Shown in pieces: positions 8,824 to 16,326 of a stretch of 46,154 nt of DNA. The stretch comes from an uncultured Pseudanabaenaceae cyanobacterium (GTDB lineage: Bacteria; Cyanobacteriota; Cyanobacteriia; PCC-9006; JAAUQQ01), in the NCBI GenBank assembly GCA_937949725.1, contig CALECT010000043.1, forward strand, positions 1 through 46,154, in the 5' to 3' direction. Under the pieces are notes generated by a model. That model was not told the origin of the DNA, made no database searches, and saw nothing but the letters and a program-made list of their open reading frames with translations. Both the position numbers and the translations under genes were made by a program. Each line of letters starts with the position of its first letter. Position 1 is the stretch's first letter.

Positions 8824-9837
8824 CTAGGCCGCAAGGCTGCGATTTTGAGCGTGGCTAAATTCGGGGGAGGTGACGAAGGCTTTGCGGAGTTTGGTGGTGA
8901 CGCGGCCTAGGTCAGCGTCGCGGCTGCCGTATTGGGCCATTTGCTGGGCTTCTTGCCAGGTCCATTGGGGGTGGGGTTCGAGTTCGCCCATTTTGCGGAA
9001 GCGGTCCATCAGGCCGGTTTCGATGGTGATTTTATAGATTTCCTGGGCGATGCGGCGGCAGCAGCGGCGAGGGGTGTTGACGATTTGGGCCTCGCTGAAG
9101 CGGAGGACGGGCCAGCCGTGGGAGAGGAAGAAGTCGTTGTGTTCACCGTCGGCGTCGTTGCTTTGGCAGTGGGTGGGACGGCGGGTTTCGTGGTTGTAGG
9201 GTTCGTCGATTTCAATGTCGATGAAGAGGCTGCGGATATCGTCGATGTAGGCGATTTCGCAGCGGTGGAAGTCTTGGCAGCCCTCTTGGTAGATGGCGAG
9301 GTTGATTTTGATTTTGCCGGGGAAATATTTTTCTAAGTAGGGTCGGAAGAAGGCAATGATTTGGCTTTTGTTGGCGGGGGGAGTCTGTTTGTCGTAGCCG
9401 GTGGCGGTTTGAAGGGCAGCGAGGACAAGCTGGTGCTGGTATTCAGCGATCGCCATGGGGTGGTGCATTTCCCCGCAGAGCTGCTGGTGGGTCTCCTGGC
9501 GGCGCTGGTAAGCCTCAAGCTGATGATCGAAGCGCTCATGTTCTTGACGCCATTGGCGACGGCGCTGGCGATATTGGAAGCCTTGCCAGAGGGCGTAGCT
9601 GAGGGTGAGGCTGCCACCCAGGAGCAGGAGGCGGAGGCTCAGCTTGGGGTTGATGGGGAAGCTGAGGGCGGCGATCGCCAAGGTGGCCGCCGTTGTAATA
9701 AAACTGGGGCGGGGATTGAGCCTAGCTGGGGCAGCGGGGGGTTGAGGTTCAGTCAGTTTCAGTTCTGGCAGACCTGGGCGCTGTTGCCAGGCAAGCTGAA
9801 GTGCGTCCGGGTAGAGGACGATGGGGTAGCAGGTCAT
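8824..9837 (-). CDS. Membrane-anchored PD-(D/E)XK-like nuclease (DUF559-like C-terminus)
   Basis: This 337-residue protein has two hydrophobic segments (about 45-62 and 67-86), then a basic coiled-coil-like stretch (88-125, rich in Arg, Gln and Glu) and a soluble C-terminal domain. That domain contains IDIEIDEPY (206-214), a six-residue step to HETRR, and later HNDFFLSHGWPVLRFSE (233-249). This order matches the core of DUF559/Vsr-like restriction-endonuclease folds, in which an acidic strand is followed by a D/N-x-x-L...G-W-x-V-L-R helix-strand. A chain with two membrane segments and a cytoplasmic nuclease-like domain is unusual and recalls defence effectors. The role is inference. The start is the first ATG of the frame, and no operon partner is obvious. 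Confidence 0.6.
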   Translation of the reverse strand: MTCYPIVLYPDALQLAWQQRPGLPELKLTEPQPPAAPARLNPRPSFITTAATLAIAALSFPINPKLSLRLLLLGGSLTLSYALWQGFQYRQRRRQWRQEHERFDHQLEAYQRRQETHQQLCGEMHHPMAIAEYQHQLVLAALQTATGYDKQTPPANKSQIIAFFRPYLEKYFPGKIKINLAIYQEGCQDFHRCEIAYIDDIRSLFIDIEIDEPYNHETRRPTHCQSNDADGEHNDFFLSHGWPVLRFSEAQIVNTPRRCCRRIAQEIYKITIETGLMDRFRKMGELEPHPQWTWQEAQQMAQYGSRDADLGRVTTKLRKAFVTSPEFSHAQNRSLAA

Positions 9838-9875
9838 GATGCACGCTGAGGTTTGACTCCTTGATTGTTAGAATG

Positions 9876-9893
9876 CCCGAATATTTATTCGGG
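9876..9893. repeat. Short perfect hairpin upstream of the nuclease-like gene
   Basis: CCCGAATA (9876-9883) pairs with TATTCGGG (9886-9893) across a two-base loop, 39 bases before the start of the minus-strand nuclease-like gene. It could lie in that gene's 5' leader or act as an operator. No further evidence is visible. Confidence 0.4.
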
Positions 9894-9938
9894 GGTACAG
9901 CTCATCCGGACAGTTGAATCAAAGCTTTAAACAGGCAA

Positions 9939-9968
9939 AATCCTCTGCGTGAAAGTCACGAGAGGATT
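9939..9968 (-). terminator. Hairpin terminator downstream of the Ntn-hydrolase gene
   Basis: AATCCTCT (9939-9946) pairs with AGAGGATT (9961-9968), and an inner CGTG/CACG stem closes a five-base loop with one bulge. Read on the minus strand the stem is followed by a T-run (TTTTG), as expected for a terminator of the gene that ends at 10071. Confidence 0.6.
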
Positions 9969-10050
9969 GATGCCATATCTATGCAGGTTGTCGCTTTACA
10001 GGCTTAGAGAAGCTGGAATATCTATGGATTTAACTGATTTGAATCTAGTG

Positions 10051-10083
10051 CCCAAAATCCTTGGTTTTGCCTAGGATTTTGGG
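10051..10083. terminator. Perfect 11-bp hairpin across the stop codon of the Ntn-hydrolase gene
   Basis: CCCAAAATCCT (10051-10061) pairs perfectly with AGGATTTTGGG (10073-10083), with an 11-base loop. The right arm includes the last codons and part of the stop of the minus-strand gene at 10071. It may protect the 3' end of the mRNA or help termination together with the hairpin at 9939-9968. Confidence 0.5.
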
Positions 10084-10592
10084 GTAACGGGGATTTTGAA
10101 GGTGGTGATGGGTTCGGAGCAGTAGATGCAGAGGCGGTTGGCGATGCTGACGGCTTCTTCGGGATTTTTTTCTAGGTACATGGCGGTAAGGGCGAAGTCT
10201 TCACCGGCCCCGATGGCGCTGAATTCGTTGATGGTTTCGACGAGGTAGCTTTCGCTGATGCGGAAGATCTCGTTTTCCATGCCGATGAGGTAGGTGTTTT
10301 GGCGGCCAAAGTCGCTGTCTTTGGTTTTGGCCCAGGCGTAGAATTCGAGCATGAAGTCGAGGACGGCTTCGACGGTGGCGGCGGCGGGTTTGTGGTTGCG
10401 GGCGAAGAGTTGCATGAAGCTGAGCTCCATGATGTAGCCGACGCTGCCGATGACGAGGCCGTTGACTTGGAAGAGTTTGCCTTGTTCGTGACCGGCGACG
10501 CGGGTGCTTTCTTGGGTGATGCCGGAGGTGCGGATGCTGTCGGCGGAGAAGAAGAGTTCGTTTTCGTAGCGGCGGGCGGCGACAACGCTCAT
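10071..10592 (-). CDS. Small proteasome/HslV-like Ntn hydrolase with a predicted N-terminal serine
   Basis: The 173-residue product resembles the beta-subunit fold of HslV and bacterial proteasome-like Ntn hydrolases. The N-terminus is MSVVAARRYENELFFSADS. Removing Met leaves Ser1, and Asp falls at position 17, as in HslV (Thr1, Asp17). A lysine in GKLFQVNGLVIGSVG (residue 38 after Met removal) could play the Lys33 role. The C-terminal half, IGAGEDFALTAMYLEKNP followed by EEAVSIANRLCIYCSEPI, matches the late strand-helix pattern (IGSG...A...AL...) of the family. Length agrees with HslV (about 175). No HslU unfoldase is adjacent, so it may be a stand-alone peptidase or amidase. It has its own ATG and two hairpins downstream. 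I know no gene name for this variant. Confidence 0.6.
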   Translation of the reverse strand: MSVVAARRYENELFFSADSIRTSGITQESTRVAGHEQGKLFQVNGLVIGSVGYIMELSFMQLFARNHKPAAATVEAVLDFMLEFYAWAKTKDSDFGRQNTYLIGMENEIFRISESYLVETINEFSAIGAGEDFALTAMYLEKNPEEAVSIANRLCIYCSEPITTFKIPVTPKS

Positions 10593-10753
10593 AAGCTGCG
10601 GAATCAGAGGGGTAGGTGGAGGTTTGCTGAGGGGTGTAGCTAAACCGACTTATTATTTTCGCGCAGGGTTGGCTGGGTGTGTCATATCTGTGCGTTTTCT
10701 TCAGATATTGAAATGGGATGGGGCGAGCTGCTGTGCGTCTTGGCCTAAGGGAC

Positions 10754-10878
10754 GCCTTGGGATGAATCCCAAGGCTAAGAGCGAAAGCCGACTAAAGTCG
10801 GCTGAAACCCAAAACCCTAGGCTGTTGAGCCTGCTTCAGTGGGGGAGAGCTCTTAGCTGTGAGATTTAGCTCACAGCT
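10754..10878. repeat. Cluster of four short hairpins upstream of the NTPase-TPR gene
   Basis: Four compact inverted repeats follow one another: GCCTTGGGAT/ATCCCAAGGC (10754-10775), AGCCGACT/AGTCGGCT (10786-10803), AGGCT/AGCCT (10819-10832) and AGCTGTGAG/CTCACAGCT (10855-10878). The arms are perfect with loops of 2-6 bases. Such strings are typical of non-coding repeat elements in cyanobacterial intergenic DNA. They fill the gap between the Ntn-hydrolase gene and the NTPase-TPR gene and end 29 bases before the latter's first ATG. Confidence 0.65.
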
Positions 10879-10907
10879 TCGGCTGAGGTGTTTAAGCCAG
10901 ATGTTGA

Positions 10908-13313
10908 ATGGAGCTTTGTTTAAGCTGGCTGCTGTATTTAGTATGGCAGTCTAAAATTCAAGAGAATTGTGTGCGGTGTGGTCCTTTGGAAGAGCTGACT
11001 AAATTTTGGGAAATCATTGACAAGAATAAGGAAACGCTTTCCTCTATTGCAAAAGTATTGGGGATTGGAAGCGTAACAGCTGTTACTGGAGCAGCAAGGA
11101 AGCACTGGCAAGCTAGGCGGCAGCAGACTCGCTTAAGGCAGATTCCTGATGGGGATTTTCCTTTTGAGGTGTTGCCGCCCCGAACGCCCGATGTCGTGAA
11201 GTGGTTGTTGCCCAGCACCTATGAGGATGGGCCTTTAGAAGATTTCAATATTCCCTATCAGCAGCGGCAGCAGGGACGCAATGTGCGGCAGGAGCTGGAG
11301 CGGGCGTTTGAGGAAAAACCTTGGGTTTTAATTACGGGGCGCACTGGGTTGGGTAAGACGCGGGAGGCAGCAAACTTCGCGCAGAATCTCTGCGATAAAG
11401 GGTGGACAATCCTGAAGTTGGAGGAGCGATCAGGAGCATGGCTAGATGAACCATCAGAGTTTCCTGGACAACAGGTGAATCCGAATCACAATTTGCTGTT
11501 TGTGATCGATGATTTAGACCGTTGGGTTTATCGCGGTAGCCCTAGGGAGCGGCGGCAGGGGAATGACGCTCAGGATTTGACGATACCGTTACAGACGCCC
11601 GTACAAGTTCGGTTGCTGCGAGTCTTAGAATTTTTTGAACGGGAATGTCGTCAACAGGTTCGTGTGATCGCGATGGCGCGGAATGAGCAGGAGGAATGGA
11701 GCAAGCTTGAGTGGGAGAAATACAGCCAATTTTGGCAACGGTTTCAGCAGTATGAGCTGGCTCTACCAGAGGATCGGGCCGTGGTGGAGTTGTTGAATCA
11801 AACTGTACCCAAAACAAAAGTTCAGGTGGACCCGAAGGATTATGAGATGCTCGCGCAGCGGAATGACCAGACATTTCGCAATATTGTGGTGAACCTTCGC
11901 ATTGCAGAAAGTGATGGGATTCCGCTGAATGGGGAAACTTTGGCAGAGACACTTGATGCTACCTGGCGGAAGAGCTATAAGCGAGCAGTCGAGAAGTATC
12001 CAGGCGCGAGATACATCTATGATTCGGTTGACTTGCTGCGACAGTTTAACCTTCGGTTGCATCCGGTGATGGTGGAGCGGATGGCGCAGGTCGTAGCTCA
12101 GAAGCAAGCCCTGGAGAAATTTATGGTGGTGCGGCAAATTCGGCAAGCCATGTCCTATTTGCGAAAGGTTGAGGGGATTCTTCAGCCGAGGGATGGACAA
12201 ATTGAGGTCAAAGGAACGAAGGTGAAAGGTTATCCATTTATCCCTAATTTGTTAGATGTCCTATCAGGTGTGAGCAACCAATATAAATCGTTAAACTGGG
12301 GCCAGGACTTCTTCTATTTGGGCAATGCTGCTTATTCAGCGAAGCTCTATGATGAAGCGCTCGATAGCTATACAAAAGCAGTAGACAGTCAGCCTAAACT
12401 GTATGAGGCTTGGAATAATAAAGGGCTTCTACTTGAGGAATTAGGTTTTTCTGAAAAGTCAATTATCTGTTATGAAAATGCTCTTGAAATTAATCCTGAT
12501 TTCTATCAAGGATGGTCTAATCTCGGGATTTCTCTCAATAGCTTAAGACGGCATGAAGACGCGATTTATAGTTGTGAAAAAGCTTTATCCCTTAATCCTA
12601 AATTGTGCGAAGCTTTGAATTTAAAGGGCCTGTCGTTTCTGGGTCAAGAGCTTTATCAAGAAGCACTGGATGTTTTTTTAGTCAGTGTTGGAATCAGAAA
12701 TAGTGATGCTACTGTTTGGTATCTTATGGGTGTTTCACTCTCTAACCTAGGCCGTGACGAGGAAGCGATTTCCAGCTATGACAAGGCGGTCGAAATCAAA
12801 CCAGACAATCACGAAGCGTGGTATGCCCGAGGAGTTTTGCTCTCTAACCTAGGCCGTGACGAGGAAGCGATTGCCAGCTATGACAAGGCGGTCGAAATCA
12901 AGCCTGACGATCATGAAGCTTGGTATGCCCGAGGTGTTTCGTTCTCTAACCTAGGCCGTGACGAGAAAGCGATTGCCAGCTATGACAAGGCGGTCAAAAT
13001 CAAGCCTGACGATTATGAAGTTTGGTCTAAACAAGGCATTTCGCTCTTTAACCTAGGGCGCTATGAGGATGCGATTATCAGCTATGACAAGGCTCTATCG
13101 ATTCGACCTAACGATGCCAATACGCTCTACAACCAAGCCTGCGCCTACGCCCTGCAAAATCATCTCGACCCAGCCCTGACCAACCTCAAAAGCGCCATTG
13201 AGCTAGAGCCAGAAGAATACCGTCAACTCGCCCAAACCGACAGCGACTTCGACAATATCCGCCAAGATCCCAGATTCCAACAACTCATCAACCCAGACAG
13301 CCAACCCGAATAG
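10908..13313 (+). CDS. P-loop (STAND-like) NTPase with C-terminal TPR array
   Basis: This 801-residue protein combines a P-loop NTPase with a long repeat array. Walker A is GRTGLGKT (144-151) and Walker B is LLFVIDD (196-202). A helical region follows (about 260-470). From about residue 470 there are about nine tetratricopeptide repeats, ending in a divergent unit and a tail (DNIRQDPRFQQLI) common to TPR proteins. NTPase plus helical middle plus repeat sensor is the architecture of STAND/NLR-like signal-transduction ATPases, many of which act in defence or programmed death. No effector domain is recognisable at the N-terminus, which has one weak hydrophobic stretch. The first ATG lies just after a hairpin cluster. 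An internal GTG near 10969 is also possible. Four central TPR units are nearly identical in DNA. Confidence 0.75.
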   Translation: MELCLSWLLYLVWQSKIQENCVRCGPLEELTKFWEIIDKNKETLSSIAKVLGIGSVTAVTGAARKHWQARRQQTRLRQIPDGDFPFEVLPPRTPDVVKWLLPSTYEDGPLEDFNIPYQQRQQGRNVRQELERAFEEKPWVLITGRTGLGKTREAANFAQNLCDKGWTILKLEERSGAWLDEPSEFPGQQVNPNHNLLFVIDDLDRWVYRGSPRERRQGNDAQDLTIPLQTPVQVRLLRVLEFFERECRQQVRVIAMARNEQEEWSKLEWEKYSQFWQRFQQYELALPEDRAVVELLNQTVPKTKVQVDPKDYEMLAQRNDQTFRNIVVNLRIAESDGIPLNGETLAETLDATWRKSYKRAVEKYPGARYIYDSVDLLRQFNLRLHPVMVERMAQVVAQKQALEKFMVVRQIRQAMSYLRKVEGILQPRDGQIEVKGTKVKGYPFIPNLLDVLSGVSNQYKSLNWGQDFFYLGNAAYSAKLYDEALDSYTKAVDSQPKLYEAWNNKGLLLEELGFSEKSIICYENALEINPDFYQGWSNLGISLNSLRRHEDAIYSCEKALSLNPKLCEALNLKGLSFLGQELYQEALDVFLVSVGIRNSDATVWYLMGVSLSNLGRDEEAISSYDKAVEIKPDNHEAWYARGVLLSNLGRDEEAIASYDKAVEIKPDDHEAWYARGVSFSNLGRDEKAIASYDKAVKIKPDDYEVWSKQGISLFNLGRYEDAIISYDKALSIRPNDANTLYNQACAYALQNHLDPALTNLKSAIELEPEEYRQLAQTDSDFDNIRQDPRFQQLINPDSQPE
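12741..13144 (+). repeat. Tandem 102-bp coding repeats in the TPR array
   Basis: The motif TCTAACCTAGGCCGTGACGA starts at 12741, 12843 and 12945, with a diverged fourth copy at 13047, an exact 102-base period (34 residues, one TPR). The first three units are nearly identical in DNA while the surrounding TPRs are diverged. This implies recent unit duplication or gene conversion. Confidence 0.85.
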
Positions 13314-13316
13314 CCC

Positions 13317-14534
13317 CTAAATACTTCGCAACGCCACAATCGGATCCAACTTAGCCGCCTGCCGCGCCGGAAACACCCCAAAAAACAGCCCAATCCCCCC
13401 CGAAATACTCACCGCCATCAAAATCGCCACCGGAGACACCGCCGCCTGCAACGGCGAAAACGCCCCCACCAGCAACACCCCACCAATACCGATCGCCGCC
13501 CCAGTTGCCCCCCCAGCAGCCGACAAAATCACCGCCTCAATAATAAACTGCACCAAAATATCCTTCTGAGTCGCCCCGATCGCCTTCCTTAAACCAATCT
13601 CCTGGGTCCGCTCCGACACCGACACCAGCATGATGTTCATAATGCCAATGCCCCCCACCAGCAGGGAAATCGCCGCAATAGCAGACAGCATCAGCGTCAA
13701 CGCCCCGGTAATCGTCCCCACAATGGAGAGAATGTCCTTCTGGGTATCCACACCAAAATCATCGACATCGGTGATTTTGTGGCGTAGGCGCAGCAAATTG
13801 CGAATCTGGAACTGAGCCGCACCCACGCTCTCCTCGTTTATAGCGGAGATTGAAATAAAGCTCACCTCCGTGCCAAAAGGCGAGGTATTACCCACCAAAC
13901 GGTTCGACATGGTGGTGAGGGGAAGGAAGATCGAGCCATCTTGGTTTTGACCGAGGAAGCTCCCCTTCTCCTTCATCACCCCCACCACTTCAAAAGAGAC
14001 ATTACGCACGCGAATCTGCTGGCCAATGGGGTCTTCCCCCTTGAACAGTTGCTCCGGCACATCCGCCCCGATCGCCGCCACCCGCGTATTGCGGTCCAAG
14101 TCTTCCTGGGTGACAAACCGCCCCCGGTCCACTTCAAAACTGCGTACTTCCAAAAAGCTGGGCGTTGTGCCAATTACCTGGCTATTGGAGTTGTTGCCGC
14201 GAAAGCTGACCAGGTATTGGTTGGTGATTTGGGCAGCGACGGCCTGGGCGGTGGGAACTTGCTCAGCGATGGCTTCCGCGTCGGCCAGGACGAGGTTGCG
14301 GGGCAGGTCGAAGGTGGTGCGGCGGGCTTCGCGGGTGCCCGGCACGACGAAGAGGACATTGGGACCGAGGGATTCAAATTGCTCTGAGGCCAGACGCTGG
14401 GCACCCTGCCCGATGCCGATCATAGCGATAACGGAGGAGTTGCCGATTATGATGCCCAGCATGGTCAGGGTGCTGCGGAGCTTATTTGCGGTCAGGGTTT
14501 TGACCGCCATGCTGAGGCTTTCGGCGAGGTCCAT
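13317..14534 (-). CDS. MacB-like ABC transporter permease
   Basis: This 405-residue permease has the MacB/FtsX plan. An N-terminal membrane helix (about 14-45, including RSTLTMLGIIIGNSSVIAMI) is followed by a periplasmic MacB core domain (about 50-280) and three C-terminal helices with SLLVGGIGIMNIMLVSV and the EIGLRKAIGA coupling motif. MacB-type permeases use mechanotransmission to push substrates out of the periplasm or act on lipoproteins. The substrate here is unknown. I chose the ATG at 14534 because translation upstream of it comes from a repeat-rich intergenic sequence, while MDLAESLSMAVKTLTANKLR is a standard start for the family. No partner ATPase or membrane-fusion gene is adjacent. 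It converges with the NTPase-TPR gene with three bases between them. Confidence 0.88.
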   Translation of the reverse strand: MDLAESLSMAVKTLTANKLRSTLTMLGIIIGNSSVIAMIGIGQGAQRLASEQFESLGPNVLFVVPGTREARRTTFDLPRNLVLADAEAIAEQVPTAQAVAAQITNQYLVSFRGNNSNSQVIGTTPSFLEVRSFEVDRGRFVTQEDLDRNTRVAAIGADVPEQLFKGEDPIGQQIRVRNVSFEVVGVMKEKGSFLGQNQDGSIFLPLTTMSNRLVGNTSPFGTEVSFISISAINEESVGAAQFQIRNLLRLRHKITDVDDFGVDTQKDILSIVGTITGALTLMLSAIAAISLLVGGIGIMNIMLVSVSERTQEIGLRKAIGATQKDILVQFIIEAVILSAAGGATGAAIGIGGVLLVGAFSPLQAAVSPVAILMAVSISGGIGLFFGVFPARQAAKLDPIVALRSI

Positions 14535-14598
14535 GGGGAAAGTGAGAAGAGTAACGGTCGAGCGACTAGGCTGCTTTGACGCGAACCAGCTAATCCAT

Positions 14599-14640
14599 GT
14601 CCCCCTTACGAAGGGGGACCGCCCCAAACTTGTTTTGGGG
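14599..14640. repeat. Intergenic double hairpin of a dispersed repeat type
   Basis: GTCCCCCTT (14599-14607) pairs with AAGGGGGAC (14611-14619), then CCCCAAA (14622-14628) with TTTGGGG (14634-14640). A closely similar GTCCCCCT...AGGGGGACCGCC hairpin lies at 44122-44146. The element sits just upstream of the permease start and creates a spurious N-terminal extension of that reading frame. Confidence 0.65.
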
Positions 14641-14807
14641 GTCGGCTTTGCTTCTGCGGAGGCTTACCCCTCCCGGCCTCCTCATTCGGCTTGCTCAGGG
14701 CGAAGCCTTCGTAAGGGGAGGGGAACAGCCACTAGCGGAGGAGGAAAGATAGGCAAGCAGCAGATGGCTGTACTGCTTTTGGGAATTAACGCCTAGCCAG
14801 TCGAACC

Positions 14808-15518
14808 TTAGCGCCGATGATGGCGATACTGCCGCAGCTGCCGACGGAAGTGACTGCGAGGATAGATGGATCGCCGCCGACCTCTATAGCCACCGTAGCC
14901 GTAGCTGTCATATTCATCGTAATAATTTGGCACGTAACCGTGGGTGGGATAGGTCGTGCGCTGCTGGCGATAGATCGTGGAAATGGGCTTATCACTGATG
15001 CCAATGCGGAGAGAGAATTCACTACTTTCTAGAACAGTGCCATCGTTCTCGCGAATCTCGTAGCGAAAGGTGTTTTGCAGCGGAGCGGAGATTTGACCGG
15101 GGATGACGGTGAAGGTTTTGGTTTCATGGCTCCGGCCTGGTTTGAGCAGGATTAGTTCGGAGCCGAGGTCATTGTCATAGGCCCGATCGCTAAAAGGCTC
15201 GCTACTCAATCCCTGGGTCACGTTGCGAATAATGACGCGACGACCCGGAGCAGGGGGCGTGGCATCAGAAATAAAGCGGCTGCTTGCTTCGACGGGTACG
15301 AGGTAGGTGCTCCAAATATTGGCAATGACGCGCTGCTGCTGGAGGTCGAGGCGATCGCTAATCACCCCGCTGCTAGAAAAACTTAAGCCCGCTGCGGCAT
15401 TGGCGGGAGCTGTCAGGCTGAGGCCCAAGACAACGGAGCCAGCGAATGCGCCACCTACCAGGGCCAGGGCTTTGCTAGGTCGGCTGTGAGCAAAAAGGTT
15501 AGGCAGTTGAATAGCCAT
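14808..15518 (-). CDS. Secreted protein of unknown function with Arg/Tyr-rich tail
   Basis: This 236-residue protein starts at the ATG at 15518. Translation from 15545 would add nine unlikely residues. A signal peptide (about 1-41) has the hydrophobic core ALALVGGAFAGSVVLGLSL and ends at the cleavage site ANA-AA. The mature part has alternating beta-like segments (VIIRNVTQGL, FRYEIRENDGTVLESSEFSL). It then ends in a low-complexity tail rich in Tyr, Gly, Arg and His (about 200-236). The beta-rich middle suggests an extracellular or periplasmic binding fold, but I do not recognise a family. The basic tail could bind polyanions or the cell wall. It is monocistronic and followed by the permease gene. 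Confidence 0.65.
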   Translation of the reverse strand: MAIQLPNLFAHSRPSKALALVGGAFAGSVVLGLSLTAPANAAAGLSFSSSGVISDRLDLQQQRVIANIWSTYLVPVEASSRFISDATPPAPGRRVIIRNVTQGLSSEPFSDRAYDNDLGSELILLKPGRSHETKTFTVIPGQISAPLQNTFRYEIRENDGTVLESSEFSLRIGISDKPISTIYRQQRTTYPTHGYVPNYYDEYDSYGYGGYRGRRRSIYPRSHFRRQLRQYRHHRR

Positions 15519-15715
15519 GGAATAGGCGCTCCTTACGATCTGCATGGCCTGGTTTCATGCCGGGAACGGAAGGCCATAGTCCTATTCTGCCGCGATCTGG
15601 CCGAGTTGGCAGGGCTGATCCCTGAGCTAGGTAGGGAAATCACGGTTGAGTCTCAGCAATTCACCGCAGAGATAGAGCATCAGACAATACTCACAGGGCG
15701 CAGAGTTTACGACGT
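15519..15715. other. Intergenic segment with no gene seen
   Basis: These bases lie between the secreted-protein start and the NB-ARC remnant. Reading frames are short and broken. They may hold decayed upstream coding sequence of the remnant together with the promoter of the secreted-protein gene. Confidence 0.35.
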
Positions 15716-15969
15716 ATGGTTCAGCGTCATGGGGTTTTCCAAGCTGAGACACCGGTGCAGATGCCACCGCTGCCCAAGAATTGGGTAACACGACCTGAAC
15801 AGAGTGAGGCTGCAAAGGGGATGCTGCTGTGTAATCAGCAACAGACTGGAAGGCTAGTCGTTAGAGCAATCTATGGCCTGGGTGGCGCATTGGGAAATCG
15901 GTGCTGTGCCACAACGCTAAGGTACAGGCGGAGTTTCCCAATGGGATTTTGTGGGTGACGTTGGGATAA
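15716..15969 (+). pseudogene. Frameshifted remnant of an NB-ARC (NLR-like) ATPase gene
   Basis: Residues such as PLPKNWVTRPEQSEAAKGML and VVRAIYGLGG match the linker and beta-strand that precede the P-loop in cyanobacterial NB-ARC proteins (xPLPxxFVxRPxE...SAIxGLGGIGKT). At 15887-15888 two extra bases (GC) break the frame. Skipping them restores GLGGIGKSVL and then EFPNGILWVTLG, the classic NB-ARC continuation, before a TAA at 15967-15969. Only about 85 codons remain, with no downstream ARC, WD40 or TPR region. An in-frame loss of a few codons after the P-loop is also likely. This is a decayed fragment, not a functional gene. Confidence 0.75.
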
Positions 15970-15980
15970 AAGCGGAGGGC

Positions 15981-16322
15981 TTAAACACCCGGTGACTTTG
16001 CAACGGCAACTTGCTCCTGCTGGTATTGCAAAACAATTTGCTTCACTTCTAATGCCAGGGCCTTAATCGCCCTCTCCTGCCCCTTCAAGCTCTCCCAAAC
16101 TTCCGCATTAGGGCAGCGAATCACCAATGCCTCATCCTCCGTCACCCACTGCAACTCACAAAGCTGCGTCACCGGGACCTCAGCCTTCAGCCGCGTCAAC
16201 ACCTCCCCCATCCGTCGAAACTTCTGCAACCACTCCGACTGCGCGAGCTCAGCCTCCAGCTCCCGCTTCAACGGGTTCTCATCATCAGGGTTATAACTCA
16301 AGGAAAAATCACCTCCATCCAT
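15981..16322 (-). CDS. Hypothetical 113-residue protein
   Basis: This small soluble protein is acidic at the N-terminus (1-30) and has a predicted helix-strand pattern. LKRELEAELAQSEWLQKFRR suggests a helix, ELQWVTEDEALVIRCPN suggests two strands, and a long C-terminal helix runs from about 78 to 105. It has two cysteines (CELQW, RCPN) and no signal peptide or membrane span. I do not recognise the family. A quasi-palindrome (core ACACCCGGTGT) covers its last codons, and two inverted copies lie just upstream of its ATG. It could therefore be autoregulated or part of a small mobile cassette. Confidence 0.55.
   Translation of the reverse strand: MDGGDFSLSYNPDDENPLKRELEAELAQSEWLQKFRRMGEVLTRLKAEVPVTQLCELQWVTEDEALVIRCPNAEVWESLKGQERAIKALALEVKQIVLQYQQEQVAVAKSPGV
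15983..15997 (+). repeat. ACACCCGGTG palindrome, copy 1
   Basis: AAACACCCGGTGACT differs at one position from the inverse of the copy at 16327-16341. It overlaps the 3' end of the 113-residue gene, encoding its last residues (Ser-Pro-Gly-Val) and stop. Confidence 0.6.
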
Positions 16323-16326
16323 AGCA

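Noticed and set aside
8932..9336. Plus-strand 134-residue acidic Val/Phe-rich open frame
   Set aside because: It is antisense to the nuclease-like gene and shows the biased composition of a shadow frame.
14535..14627. N-terminal extension of the MacB-like permease
   Set aside because: It is translated repeat-rich intergenic DNA and leads into a standard family start at 14534.
15486..15788. Plus-strand 100-residue frame overlapping the secreted-protein start
   Set aside because: No recognisable features. It conflicts with the well-supported antisense gene and with the NB-ARC remnant frame.
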